DNA of 64,000 nucleotides from Nonomuraea spiralis. Its GTDB lineage: Bacteria; Actinomycetota; Actinomycetes; Streptosporangiales; Streptosporangiaceae. A program made the position numbers and the translations under genes. The notes below the pieces were generated by a model. The model saw only the letters and a program-made list of their open reading frames with translations. It ran no database searches and was not told the DNA's origin. Shown here piece by piece: positions 53,669-62,759 of this stretch (positions are counted from its first letter, which is position 1; every line of letters starts with the position of its first letter). The stretch lies in assembly GCF_014648435.1 (NCBI RefSeq), contig NZ_BMRC01000005.1, positions 518,463-582,462 of the forward strand, written 5' to 3'.

Positions 53669-53734
53669 GAACCGTCTAAGGCGGTTCCACGATGTCATAG
53701 GGATACCATCATGTCGAACTGGCTAAGACGGTTC
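53669..53734. promoter_or_regulatory. Two 19-bp operators between oxidoreductase and CGNR regulator
   Basis: GAACCGTCTAAGGCGGTTC (53669-53687) and GAACTGGCTAAGACGGTTC (53716-53734) share the same arm/spacer architecture, 47 bp apart between the divergent starts at 53650 and 53767. They are the predicted CGNR-regulator sites. Confidence 0.75.
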
Positions 53735-53766
53735 GAAAGGTGTTGTCGCTCACTGCGGAGGTTGGA

Positions 53767-54321
53767 ATGACCGAGGACGTACGTCGTGTGTTCCGAATGG
53801 ACAACGAGGTCTTGGCGTTCCGGTTCACTGCCACCGTCAGCGATCGAGCCGGCATGGCGCCGCGAGAGCGGCTGACCGACCCTGCACGACTGAAGATGTG
53901 GCTGCAGGCGACAGGGCTTGACGTCACGGACGTGTCGCTGACCGATCTGAAGGACGCCGTCGAGCTGCGCGAGGTGATCTACCGAATCGGGTCGGCGATC
54001 GCCGCAGGTGAACAGCCCGATTCGAAGGATGTCCGCACTCTCAACACGGTCGCGGCCGCTGGGCAGGCGAAGGCCGCGCTCGAACGCGATCTCGCAGAAT
54101 GGCACCTGACCGAGACGACGCCTGTCGGTGACGCCCTCGGGGTCCTGGCCACAGATGCCATCCACATCCTCGGGGGCCCCGACCGCAGCCGCATCAAGAA
54201 CTGCGAAGGCCCCGGATGCGCGGGGCTCTTCCTTGACACCAGCCGCGGAGCCAACCGCCGTTGGTGTTCCATGAACACCTGCGGCAACAAGGTCAAGAAG
54301 GCACGACTCGCCGAGAGCTGA
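53767..54321 (+). CDS. CGNR zinc-finger regulator (ABATE domain)
   Basis: 184 residues from MTEDVRRVFRMDN (GCGGAGG upstream). N-terminal ABATE-type helical domain (about 10-130). C-terminal CGNR finger: CEGPGCAGLF...WCSMNTCGNK, where CGNR reads CGNK, a Lys variant of the DNA-contact residue. Divergent from the oxidoreductase with paired 19-bp sites between. Confidence 0.85.
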   Translation: MTEDVRRVFRMDNEVLAFRFTATVSDRAGMAPRERLTDPARLKMWLQATGLDVTDVSLTDLKDAVELREVIYRIGSAIAAGEQPDSKDVRTLNTVAAAGQAKAALERDLAEWHLTETTPVGDALGVLATDAIHILGGPDRSRIKNCEGPGCAGLFLDTSRGANRRWCSMNTCGNKVKKARLAES

Positions 54322-54674
54322 CCCAACAGCCGTGATCAGGCCCGGCAAACCCGACCGTCCGCGCCCGAATGTAATCTACATTGTAAAGGCGCCGAGCTGG
54401 AGCTCATACGACAAACGCCACTCCAACCAAGCGGAACGGGCTTCGCCCGTACTCGCTCACCAAAACCAAGAAGCTGACGTCGCCTGAGGGGCGCTGAGCA
54501 CGCCTCGTCCAGCGGGTCTGAGCAAATCGGTTCACCTGAAGCGGCATGAGCCGCTGGTACCAGCGACGTCCTAGGTCACCGCAGGCGGCTCTCGTGCCCT
54601 GGGGCGCCGGATTTGGCGCCCCTCGGAACCTTCGTGTCCGCCTCACGCGTTGATCAACGACACGGGAGGTGGGC
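54322..54674. other. Intergenic region with 19-bp repeat copy 2
   Basis: About 350 bp between the CGNR gene and the TIGR04222 gene; it holds the 19-bp repeat at 54374-54392 and no recognised gene. Confidence 0.6.
54374..54392. repeat. 19-bp dispersed repeat, copy 2
   Basis: ATCTACATTGTAAAGGCGC, identical to the copy at 27353. Here it is 52 bp after the CGNR stop and 282 bp before the next gene. Confidence 0.7.
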
Positions 54675-55604
54675 ATGGATGTGGTCCTCGTATGGTTGGC
54701 GGTGCTCCTCGGGGCGGTCACCGTCGGTACGGTTCTCGCTGCCGAGGTGGCGCACGTACGCGCCCGCGTGAGGCTCGGTGGGTTGCGTGATGTCGACCTC
54801 GGTCATTACGAGCTCGCCTATCTCGCGGGCGGTCCCGTACGGGTGGCGGACAGCGCGATCGGGCTGCTGGCCAGGGAGGGGGAGATCCGTGTCTCCCGGG
54901 GTGGGAAGATCCATCGTGTCTCCACGGCCGTGACGGCGGGATACCCCGTGGAGGAGCGGCTTGTCGCGATCCTCGCCGAGCGCAGGAGTTCGCCGGTCGT
55001 CCAGGTCAAGCGGCGCCTGGCCGTGAGTGCGGAGGTCGCCGGGATCAGGGGACGGCTCGCCGAACTGGGTTTGCTCGTCGATTCTCGGAGTGTGCCCGGC
55101 TTCCGTGTCTGCCGCGACGTCCTGAGGCTGATCCCCACGGTCGCGGTCGTCGCCGCCGGGGCTGACGTGATCTACATGATCGTCGCGCAGTCGCCGCCGC
55201 TGAGCGTGGCTGCCCTGTTCGGGTTCGGGGGCAGCTGGCTGGTGGCCAGGCAGATCCGGTCTCTGTACGTCAGGAACCGGCCGGTCCGGCTCGGCCGCGC
55301 GGGCCGCCATCAGTTGGAGAAGGCGCGCCGGGCGCATCCGTACGGGGCCGAGACCGAGGCCGTGGCCGTTCCGCTCGCGCTGTACGGACTGAGCCACCTC
55401 GGCGACCCGGACCTGTCGGCCGAGCTCAGCAAGCGTTCGATCCCGGACGGTCACCTCTACCGAGGCGAACCCAGCAGCCCGAGCACCCAGTGCGGCTCCG
55501 TCGGCTGGACCCCGGACGACAGCGGAAGCGGCACCTGGGACGGCGGAGGCGGCGGCTGGGACGGGGGCGGCGGCTCGGGTGACGGCGGAGGCGGCGGCGG
55601 TTGA
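54675..55604 (+). CDS. TIGR04222-domain membrane protein
   Basis: 309 residues from ATG 54675 with GGGAGG 4-5 bp upstream. One N-terminal helix (about 5-25) and a hairpin (about 150-190) span the membrane. The central cytoplasmic region GHYELAYLAGGPVRVADSAI is the TIGR04222 signature. It ends in a Gly/Asp/Trp low-complexity tail (GGGGGWDGGGGSGDGG). Function of the family is unknown. Confidence 0.85.
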   Translation: MDVVLVWLAVLLGAVTVGTVLAAEVAHVRARVRLGGLRDVDLGHYELAYLAGGPVRVADSAIGLLAREGEIRVSRGGKIHRVSTAVTAGYPVEERLVAILAERRSSPVVQVKRRLAVSAEVAGIRGRLAELGLLVDSRSVPGFRVCRDVLRLIPTVAVVAAGADVIYMIVAQSPPLSVAALFGFGGSWLVARQIRSLYVRNRPVRLGRAGRHQLEKARRAHPYGAETEAVAVPLALYGLSHLGDPDLSAELSKRSIPDGHLYRGEPSSPSTQCGSVGWTPDDSGSGTWDGGGGGWDGGGGSGDGGGGGG

Positions 55605-55940
55605 CGAGCGGCACGGCGCTCCTCCGACCACTCCGGATCCGTCCGATCACGACCCGCTCGTACGAAGCGAGCCACGGCCGTCCCGAGGGGCGAGCCGCGG
55701 CCCGCCCCGATCGGTCCCTGGGACGCCCTCGGGCTGCAAGGACCTCGCCTTGCCCAGGGAATCGACTGGTGGGAGCTGATCAAGCCGGCACCGGGACGCG
55801 GCGGGCACGCCATGTCCCGGTGCCAGGGCACGACAGCAGCGCGTGGCGAGACGTCCGTCGAGCCCGGCTTCAACTTCCGCAGTCAGGATGACGCCGGCCA
55901 CCTTCGTGCGTAGGGGGTTGCTTCTTGAGCGGTGGTGAGG
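55605..55940. other. Gap of about 340 bp without a recognised gene
   Basis: Lies between the TIGR04222 gene and the convergent Ig-like protein gene. No strong hairpin or family-bearing frame was found. Confidence 0.55.
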
Positions 55941-57104
55941 TCAGCGGTTGAAGTCGCGGGCCGTCACGCTCCCAAGTCCGTTACTCCCGTCCTTCGACAG
56001 GTAAACGGTCATCCCTTCGTCGTGGAGGTTGATCCACCCGCCGCCATGCCCATAGGGGGCATCTTTCGCGCGTACGGAGTCGGCGTACACAACGCCAGAG
56101 GTGGTGTTCGTCCCGCCCTGGTACACCTGCAGCCCAAACCTGGGGAAGGTGATCCGTCCGTCGTCGGTGCTTCTGCCCTGCACCCATTCGGTGTTGACGC
56201 CGTTGAGGTCGGCCTTGTCGGCGAACAGGGCGCCCGGGTCATTGGAAGCGAATTCGCGCCGTATGTGCATCGCGCCCTTGGAGAAGGTGACGGCTCCGTC
56301 GCCCGTGGCCCGCCCCTGTACCCACGGGGTGGTGACGCCATTGATGGCGGTGAGGGTTTCCAGGACGGGATTGCGCACCTGAACGGTCGTGGTGAAGGTG
56401 TGCCGCTGGGTGCCGAAGCTGGCGACGAGGGTGTAAGTGGTATCGCGTTTCGGGGCGTCGGCGGTGTCCAGCACCAAGGAGTACGGGCCATACGACCCAG
56501 TACGGCTGACCGTGGGCACGGGCTTCGGGCCGCCCGGGAACCGGATCTCGTATGTGAAGTCGTCGGATCCCTCCCAGCTCAGCGTGACCTTTGATCCGGC
56601 GTCCACTACGGCGCTGTCCGCGAGGAAGCTGTGCGGCGCCGGTATCTCCTTCGGCGCGGTCTTCACCAGCGCCACTGCCGCGGAGCTGGTGCTCGGGCGC
56701 CCGGTCTTGGTTCTGCCGGCCTTCTCGGTCACCTTCAGCACGGCCAGCCCGCGTTCGGCGGCGACGATGACGTTCTCCAGCGTCAGCACCATGTAGTCGC
56801 CGGGGGCGAAAGCGGTTCCGTTCAGGGGGGTGGCCTGGAAGGCGTTGGTGCCTTGCGGCTGTAAGTTCACCGACGGGGTGCCGTTGTGCTCGCCCTTGTG
56901 CTTGATCTTGTTGAAGTCCGAGGTGAGGTCACGGGCGCCGTTGCCCACGGGCACCTCCACCGTGATCGTGGACCAGTACGCCGTTTGCTGCCCGGTGTTG
57001 GTGATGACCAGGTACACCGTTCCTGTGGACGGCCGCCCGGACGCTGACGCTTCCAGGGGTGCCGGGTCGGTGATGACGGTGTAGGTCAGCATGGTCATGG
57101 TCAC
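55941..57104 (-). CDS. Non-secreted beta-rich protein with two tandem C-terminal repeats
   Basis: 387 residues; start among several ATGs in MTMTMLTYTV. Three parts: an N-terminal Ig-like domain (about 1-125), a middle Ig/TIG-like domain (about 150-245) and two roughly 45-residue repeats (NGVTTPWVQGRATGDGAVTF and NGVNTEWVQGRSTDDGRITF). No signal peptide. Similar unexplained proteins with repeated tails are common in Streptosporangiaceae. Adhesin, tail-fibre or carrier-like roles are all possible; none is established. Confidence 0.65.
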   Translation of the reverse strand: MTMTMLTYTVITDPAPLEASASGRPSTGTVYLVITNTGQQTAYWSTITVEVPVGNGARDLTSDFNKIKHKGEHNGTPSVNLQPQGTNAFQATPLNGTAFAPGDYMVLTLENVIVAAERGLAVLKVTEKAGRTKTGRPSTSSAAVALVKTAPKEIPAPHSFLADSAVVDAGSKVTLSWEGSDDFTYEIRFPGGPKPVPTVSRTGSYGPYSLVLDTADAPKRDTTYTLVASFGTQRHTFTTTVQVRNPVLETLTAINGVTTPWVQGRATGDGAVTFSKGAMHIRREFASNDPGALFADKADLNGVNTEWVQGRSTDDGRITFPRFGLQVYQGGTNTTSGVVYADSVRAKDAPYGHGGGWINLHDEGMTVYLSKDGSNGLGSVTARDFNR

Positions 57105-57330
57105 GACCCCTTTTCTTGGAGGGCGGCGCGGGCCGACGACCCGCCTGCGGCAGGAGGACCGGGCCGGGCAGGACAGGCGGCGACATCGGTGGCGTATCCG
57201 AAACCCGCCTGTGACGCACCACAGAAGATCACCTCTTGATCCAATCGTTCAGCGTTGGAGCGTGACAATATTGCTCAAGGCGGCCATTGCAGGGCGGTTC
57301 GGCAATATCATCAGCGTCTTGACAATCATT
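57105..57330. other. Upstream region with AATATT/CAAT repeats
   Basis: About 225 bp with TGACAATATTG (57261-57271), GGCAATATC (57301-57309) and TTGACAATCATTGG (57319-57332), an AT-rich enclave between the Ig-like gene and the recombinase relic. Could be a promoter region or the remains of a recombination site; unproven. Confidence 0.4.
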
Positions 57331-57399
57331 GGGACCATGCGTCACTGACCGTCCGTAAACTCCCGCCATTCCCATCAAACCTTCGCGCTCTACGACGAG

Positions 57400-57990
57400 C
57401 CCGGCGAGGCGGACTGACGAACGGCGGACGCATCCGCACCACCTTGGCGACCGAACCGACGCGCGGGATCTGCACACGGACGCTCATCAACTGGCGAAGA
57501 AGGCCGCCCTCGGTCTGGGGTGGGGGTGACCTCGATCGAGCACAGGACGATGGCGGGTCGCCCCGCAGGTAACGGGTGGGCCGCGGCATCCTGGGCCCTC
57601 GTCGGTGATGATCGGTGGTCGGCCACCGTGCTTGCCCTTGCGGGCGGCCTTGTCCAGGCCCCTCCAGGGTGGCCTCATGGATGTTCTCGCGCTCGGCCTC
57701 GGCCATCGCGGCGAAGGAGGCGAACAGCAGCCGGCCTGGGCCGCTCGGATCGTGCAGGCCGGGCATCGGTCCGCTGAGCATCTCCGGCACCAGGCCGTGC
57801 GCGGCCAAGGCGCTTCATCTCGACCATGGTGAAGATGACCCGGCAGTACGGGGCGTGCGCCTTGAACTGCCAGGCCGGCGCGAGCGCCGCCTCGAACTGC
57901 GGACGCACCTTCACCCGGGTCGAAATCGCGGCGAAGATCTTCTCGCGATGCCGTGCGCGGCCGGGGCATTGAGCTGTGACCGCAGTTCCT
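57400..57990 (-). pseudogene. Serine recombinase/resolvase relic
   Basis: In shifting frames one reads AWQFKAHAPYCRVIFTMVEM, then MLSGPMPGLHDPSGPGRLLF and FAAMAEAERENIHEATLEG, then LDKAARKGKHGGRPPIITDE. These are consecutive pieces of the catalytic C-terminal half and linker of a small serine recombinase (Pin/TnpR type). At least two frameshifts separate them and the N-terminal Ser region is missing, so the gene is dead. Confidence 0.7.
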
Positions 57991-58063
57991 GGGTGAGGGT
58001 GGAGCAGGCGGGCGCGGCTGATGCGGATGTCGGCGCTCGGCGTATCGAGGGGCGGCGGGGCCG

Positions 58064-58237
58064 CCCGGAGTCACCGCCGAGGCCGCGACCTTCTACCCCT
58101 GGCCCAGCCTCGCCTTCGTCCCGATCCGCGACGCCCCGCCGTGCCGGTGGGCCTTCGCCTGGCGTACGGCGAGCGAGACGCCACTCATCCGCGCCTTCGC
58201 CCAAGCGGCAGCCGACACCCGGCAACCGGTGGAGTAG
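58064..58237 (+). pseudogene. C-terminal relic of a LysR-type regulator
   Basis: A frame from about 58064 reads EAATFYPWPSLAFVPIRDAP then RWAFAWRTASETPLIRAFAQ and stops at TAG 58237. This is the end of a LysR substrate-binding domain (about 55 of about 300 residues). No N-terminal HTH remains upstream; the recombinase relic is there instead. Confidence 0.6.
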
Positions 58238-58339
58238 CACTCCCGATCAGCCAAGTAGGCGGGGCTCACCAGCGCTGGGCAGCCCTTGGAAGGCGAGCGG
58301 TCACGGGCTCGGCGGCGCCCCGCACAGGCCCCCACGAAG

Positions 58340-58362
58340 GAGCCCGCGCGAGGCGCGGGCTC
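58340..58362. terminator. Terminator hairpin of the OmpA-lipoprotein gene
   Basis: GAGCCCGCGC (58340-58349), loop GAG, GCGCGGGCTC (58353-58362): a perfect 10-bp stem. It overlaps the stop codon of the minus-strand gene by two bases. Confidence 0.75.
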
Positions 58363-59917
58363 AGGACAGGGGCACCTGTAGGGCGCGCCAGGTGGCTACC
58401 TTGACGGTCAGCGCGTCAGCCTGGGCGGGCAGGGCATACAGCGACCAGAACTCCTTCGTCTCCCCGGGCTCGAAGTTCATCGCCGACAATGCCACCCCGG
58501 AGGTGTTCGTGCATGCGCAGTACGTGCCCGGCTCCTCCCCCTTGGCCACGATCACGCGGGCCGGGCGGTACAGGCGGCGCGCGGCGGGGTCGGTCACCTG
58601 GATGTTCGTCGCCGCGTGGTACTTGAAGGCGTTCCAATCATCGGCCCAGTTGAGGTCGTGGTACCACGCCTTGCCGTCACCCCGGTTGGTGATCGTGTAG
58701 CGGAGCAGGCCCAGGTCACCAGGCATCCGGCGGAAGGCCGTCACCTTCAGGTCGAACGGCACCCCCTTCGCGCGCACCGTCGCCGTCGTCCCTTTGCCCT
58801 CAGGCAGCGGGGAGGCCGTGGTGCCGGTGGCCGGCACTTCGGCCGGTGCGGGCTTGGCGAACGTGATCGTCACCCGGCGGTTGCGGCGCCGTCCCTCGTC
58901 GGAGCTGTTGCTGTACAGCGGGCGGCGGGAGCCGTACCCCTGGGCCTTGAACGTCACCTGGTCGCGCGTGATCAGCTGCGTGAGGGCCTGGCGCACCGCC
59001 TCCGCGCGGCGGCGGGACAGTGGTTCGTTGATGGCGTCGGTGCCGGAGGAGTCGGCGTGGCCGTCGACCTCGATCGTCGTGTCCGCGGAGGTGTCGATGA
59101 GCTTGGCCGCCTTGGCCAGCACCGTGCGGGCGCGCGACGTGAGCGTCGCCTTGTTCAGCGCGAACAGTACGTCGGAGGAGAGGCTGACCTTGAGGTCGGC
59201 GCCGTCGTCGGTCGTCTCCTCGGTACGGTCGAGCGACTGCGACGGCGTCTCGATGAGGTGGCTGACGGTCTCGACCTGGGACGCGTCAGCGTCGGGCAGT
59301 TGCTGACCGGGTGGCGGCACGGGCGGGTCGTCGCTGATCGGGACGTCGACCATCGGCGGGCCGATCGGTGTGACGATCGTCGTGGTCGCCGGGTTGCCGG
59401 ACGGCGCGGGCAGCACGGCGTAGACCGTCAGCGACTTGCCGGGGTCGATGATCGGTTCGAGATCGTCGCGGTCGGTGTCGCTGCACAGGCATTCGCCGTC
59501 GGCGGGCTTGTACGGCATGAGCCACCGGTGGGCCGGGGCGTCGAGCACCGCGATGCCGGAGGGCCAGCGCCACTTGAGCGGCCGCATCGGGTCGGCGAGC
59601 GGCGCCTGCCAGTGCAGCGGCTTGTCGGTGCTGGTGGACAGGCGCAACTGCACGATCAGGTGCTTGCCGCCGACGCGGTTGAGCCCGACGAGTTCGGCCT
59701 TGTAGTTCGGCTCGACCGTGCCCTGGACGGTGGCCAGCGCGGGGCGGGTGTCCTCGCCGCCGGACGTCGCGCTCCCACTCGCGGAGGGCGAAGGAGCGCT
59801 GGTCGAAGGCGCGGAAGGCGGTGCGGTGGTCTCGCTCGCCGAGGGCGCGGGGGGGAGCTGACCACATCCGGCGGCCGTTAAGGCGACGGCGGTCAGGGCC
59901 ATGATCCGGATACGCAT
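58361..59917 (-). CDS. OmpA-domain lipoprotein
   Basis: 518 residues from MRIRIMALTAV; the longer frame start at 59959 is unlikely. Lipobox LTAAGC near residue 18, then a Ser/Pro/Thr-rich linker. An OmpA C-terminal domain (about 245-355) has FALNKATLT, VDGHADSSGTD, LSRRRAEAV and NRRVTITF, the residues that grip peptidoglycan. Flanking domains (about 75-190 and 380-515) are beta-rich. Likely anchors the membrane to the wall. Common as single lipoproteins in actinomycetes. Confidence 0.88.
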   Translation of the reverse strand: MRIRIMALTAVALTAAGCGQLPPAPSASETTAPPSAPSTSAPSPSASGSATSGGEDTRPALATVQGTVEPNYKAELVGLNRVGGKHLIVQLRLSTSTDKPLHWQAPLADPMRPLKWRWPSGIAVLDAPAHRWLMPYKPADGECLCSDTDRDDLEPIIDPGKSLTVYAVLPAPSGNPATTTIVTPIGPPMVDVPISDDPPVPPPGQQLPDADASQVETVSHLIETPSQSLDRTEETTDDGADLKVSLSSDVLFALNKATLTSRARTVLAKAAKLIDTSADTTIEVDGHADSSGTDAINEPLSRRRAEAVRQALTQLITRDQVTFKAQGYGSRRPLYSNSSDEGRRRNRRVTITFAKPAPAEVPATGTTASPLPEGKGTTATVRAKGVPFDLKVTAFRRMPGDLGLLRYTITNRGDGKAWYHDLNWADDWNAFKYHAATNIQVTDPAARRLYRPARVIVAKGEEPGTYCACTNTSGVALSAMNFEPGETKEFWSLYALPAQADALTVKVATWRALQVPLS

Positions 59918-60104
59918 GCCGGGCATTGTGCCATGACCGTATCGATAGCGGTCAGTCAAGGTGCTCGTGGCCGGGCGCGCGGGGCCGGGCTGGCCGTTCC
60001 CACTCTGGTGGGGTTCGCGCCCTGCTGGAAGCGGTGCTGACCACCGTCGCCGACGGCGGCGACCCTCCGGCAGTCCTCGGTCCCGGGCGCGTCAAGATCC
60101 CTGG

Positions 60105-60791
60105 TTACGCGACCTGGCCGGCCAGGGCGTTGTTGACGGCGGCGACGTAGGCGTGGAAGGCGGCCGTCCGGTGGCTGGGGTTGTCGATCCAGGGCTGGTG
60201 GAGCTTGCCGTCTTCGAAGAAGAGTCTGCGCTGTCCCCTGGTGATTTCCAGCTGTACGCCCCTGCCGCGTACGTTGCGGTTGGCGATGTTGCGGTGGCTG
60301 GTGCCGGTGTAGCGGGGTGGCACGGTCGCGGCGACCGCGAATCCGGCGGCTGCCAGCCGGGCCTTCACCCGGTCGGCGAGGTCTCGGTCACGCCCGCCCA
60401 CGTAGGTGGTGGGTTGCTCGCCGCGGGCGCCGTGCCAGGAGACGGTGGCGGACATCCTGGCCTGCAACGCCAGTGCCCATGGTTCGTCGAAGTGGTTGGA
60501 GGTGACGTGCAGGACTCCGTTGGCCGAGAGCTTGAGGCCCTCGAACGCGTAGAAGGCGTGCTGTCCCACGGTGGCGGCCTGGTCGGCGAGTTGCGAGGTG
60601 CCGGGCTCGATGCCGCCGCCGTGGATGGCGATGTGCGACACGATCGCCCCGTCGGGCAGGCGCGTCACGCGCCGGTAGTCGGTGCTCTCGTTCTCATGGG
60701 CGGCGAGGTCGGCGTAGCGGGCGTAGGTGTCGGCCTGGGGCATGTTCAGCTTCAGGGCGAGGGCGAGCATGCGGGTGATGGCAGCCGGCAT
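60105..60791 (-). CDS. Poly-gamma-glutamate hydrolase family protein (DUF867)
   Basis: 228 residues; AAGGAG sits 7 bp before the ATG at 60791. Carboxypeptidase-like fold with the zinc site in IHGGGIEPGT (His57, Glu62) and later HVTSNHF and QLEITRGQR. This is the PghP/DUF867 family of phage-encoded poly-gamma-glutamate depolymerases. No signal peptide. A role in capsule breakdown or phage-derived defence is possible. Confidence 0.8.
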   Translation of the reverse strand: MPAAITRMLALALKLNMPQADTYARYADLAAHENESTDYRRVTRLPDGAIVSHIAIHGGGIEPGTSQLADQAATVGQHAFYAFEGLKLSANGVLHVTSNHFDEPWALALQARMSATVSWHGARGEQPTTYVGGRDRDLADRVKARLAAAGFAVAATVPPRYTGTSHRNIANRNVRGRGVQLEITRGQRRLFFEDGKLHQPWIDNPSHRTAAFHAYVAAVNNALAGQVA

Positions 60792-61209
60792 GGCCTGGCT
60801 CCTTGATGTCACGGCCTGAAGACCCCTGAACGCTGGTGTCCACCCATCTTACTTACCGCATACGTGCGACTACTTTGAGTGGGTGATGGCTGGCGTCGTT
60901 GCCGAGGTGAGGTGGAGCGCGGCGCGGACGCGTGTGGGGGAGCGGCGGTCGTAACGGCCATCCCGAACGGAATCTGGCGCGAGCCGCGCACGAAAGAGAA
61001 CCCGACAAAGGCTCGTTTACCAGCAGGAACTCCGTTGACGCCGAATCTCGTTCCATCCCGCGTCATTGACGGATTCCCAACCCCACCCTCCACGATGGCT
61101 ACCTGCGACTGTGGTCGCAGACGGGCCGCGCAAGGTCATACCGGGATCGCATACAACTCTCGGCATTGAGCTCGATGTCTGGCTGAGGTCGTTCCGCCAC
61201 GGTGATCAC
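60792..61209. other. Gap of about 420 bp without a recognised gene
   Basis: Divergent region between the DUF867 gene and the membrane hydrolase gene. Frames within it have poor coding character; promoters for both genes must lie here but I cannot assign hexamers. Confidence 0.55.
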
Positions 61210-62631
61210 ATGAATGTGACCGTATTCGGCCTGTCCCTCGCAGAGCTCTTGGTCTTGGCGGCCGCCGTGGTGCTGGTGCTGGCCCGCTGGCTGCCGTCCG
61301 GCGCGCGCCGACCCTCGACGCTGGCCGGTGGCGCGGTTCTCGCGGTGACCGGGATCGTGCTGGCCGTGCTCGGGATCCGCTGGCAACTCCTCCTCGTCCT
61401 CGCAGGTGGGGGCATCGTGCTGGTGTTCGCCGTTCCCTCCCTGCTGAGGTGGCGGCCCGCGCGGCGGGCTCGATGGTGGCTGGCCCTGCCGGGATCGGCG
61501 GCATGCCTGGCGCTGATGCTCGCGGGCGCGGCGGCGGCGTGGGCGCTGCCCCTGCCCGTGTTCCCCGAGCCTTCGGGTGCGTACGCCGTCGGCACCACCG
61601 TCGTGCAGTGGAGCGACCCCGACCGCCCGGAGATCGCCACGCCCCGGGCCGATGACGTGCGGACGGTCGTCGTCCAGCTCTGGTATCCCGCGCAGAACGG
61701 TCCCCGGGCCGCCCAGCGGGCGTGGTACCTCGGCCGTACGGCGCAGGAAGCCCAGCTCGTCGCCCGTGGCGAGGCCGACTACCTGGGACTTCCGCGCTTC
61801 GTACTCGACGAGCCGCCACGCGCCCGCACGCACTCGGTGCCCGATGCCCCGGTGGCCGGCGGAGGTGACCGGTTCCCCCTGGTGCTGTTCTCGCCCGGGC
61901 TCGGAGGCGTACGTACGCAGAACACCGCCTGGGCCGAGGAACTGGCCAGCCGCGGGTACGTCGTGGCGGCCCTCGACCACCCGTACGACTCGGCCCTCGT
62001 CACCCTCGCCGACGGCCGGACGATCCGTACCCGGGTCGCGGCCACCGGCGACCAGGCGGAGGACAACAGGCGCGCGGCCGGGTGGACGGCGGTCAGGGCC
62101 GCCGACCTCGGCTTCGTACTCACCCAGCTCGTCCGCCTGGACCGGGGAGAGATCCCGGGCCCGCTGACCGGGCGGCTCGACACCCGCCGCGCCGCGGCGA
62201 CCGGCCACTCCCTCGGGGGCGCCGCCGCCCTCCAGGCCGCCCGCCAGGACCCCCGGTTCGCAGCCGTCATCGACCTGGACGGCTTCCCCCGCGACCCCGC
62301 GCCGCGGCCGTTCCACCAGCCCGTGCTCGCGCTCACCCACGACGTCGAACCGGGCGAGGAGCCGGACTACATTCCGCGCCTCACGCAGGTGCTCCAGCTC
62401 AGTACGGCGACGGGCTACCGGCTCACCGTCCCCGGCACGGCGCACCTCACCTTCACCGACGCCCCACTCTTCCTGCCGCCCCTGCCCGCGCTCACCGGCT
62501 CCCTCGGCCGGACTGCCGGGCCGCACATCACCGCGGAGGCCACCGCCGCCTTCCTGGACGCCGCACTCCGCGGCGAACCCGGCGACCTGACCGCGGCCCT
62601 GTCCGGGTACGGCCACCTGACCGTCCTTTAG
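61210..62631 (+). CDS. Membrane-anchored PAF-acetylhydrolase-like hydrolase
   Basis: 473 residues from ATG 61210. Four N-terminal membrane helices (about 5-120), then an extracytoplasmic alpha/beta hydrolase: SPGLGGVRTQN oxyanion region, GHSLGG nucleophile (Ser about residue 335), acid in DLDGFP, His in GTAHLTFTD. Same enzyme family as the secreted lipase at 15070, but membrane-tethered. Possibly degrades extracellular lipids or polyesters. Confidence 0.85.
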   Translation: MNVTVFGLSLAELLVLAAAVVLVLARWLPSGARRPSTLAGGAVLAVTGIVLAVLGIRWQLLLVLAGGGIVLVFAVPSLLRWRPARRARWWLALPGSAACLALMLAGAAAAWALPLPVFPEPSGAYAVGTTVVQWSDPDRPEIATPRADDVRTVVVQLWYPAQNGPRAAQRAWYLGRTAQEAQLVARGEADYLGLPRFVLDEPPRARTHSVPDAPVAGGGDRFPLVLFSPGLGGVRTQNTAWAEELASRGYVVAALDHPYDSALVTLADGRTIRTRVAATGDQAEDNRRAAGWTAVRAADLGFVLTQLVRLDRGEIPGPLTGRLDTRRAAATGHSLGGAAALQAARQDPRFAAVIDLDGFPRDPAPRPFHQPVLALTHDVEPGEEPDYIPRLTQVLQLSTATGYRLTVPGTAHLTFTDAPLFLPPLPALTGSLGRTAGPHITAEATAAFLDAALRGEPGDLTAALSGYGHLTVL

Positions 62632-62759
62632 CGGCTCCAGGGGGCTGGGGGTTGGATGCTGGAGGCGTCCGTGGCCGGTTGCGCCGGCCCCGGCACGTCC
62701 GAGCGGTCCGCGCCGCCCTGTGGTGCGGTGATGCCAGGACAGGACATAGATGCTGACCG

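Noticed and set aside
57261..57332. Possible resolution site of a serine recombinase
   Set aside because: Short AT-rich motifs exist but no spaced inverted subsites; kept only as an unnamed repeat-rich region.
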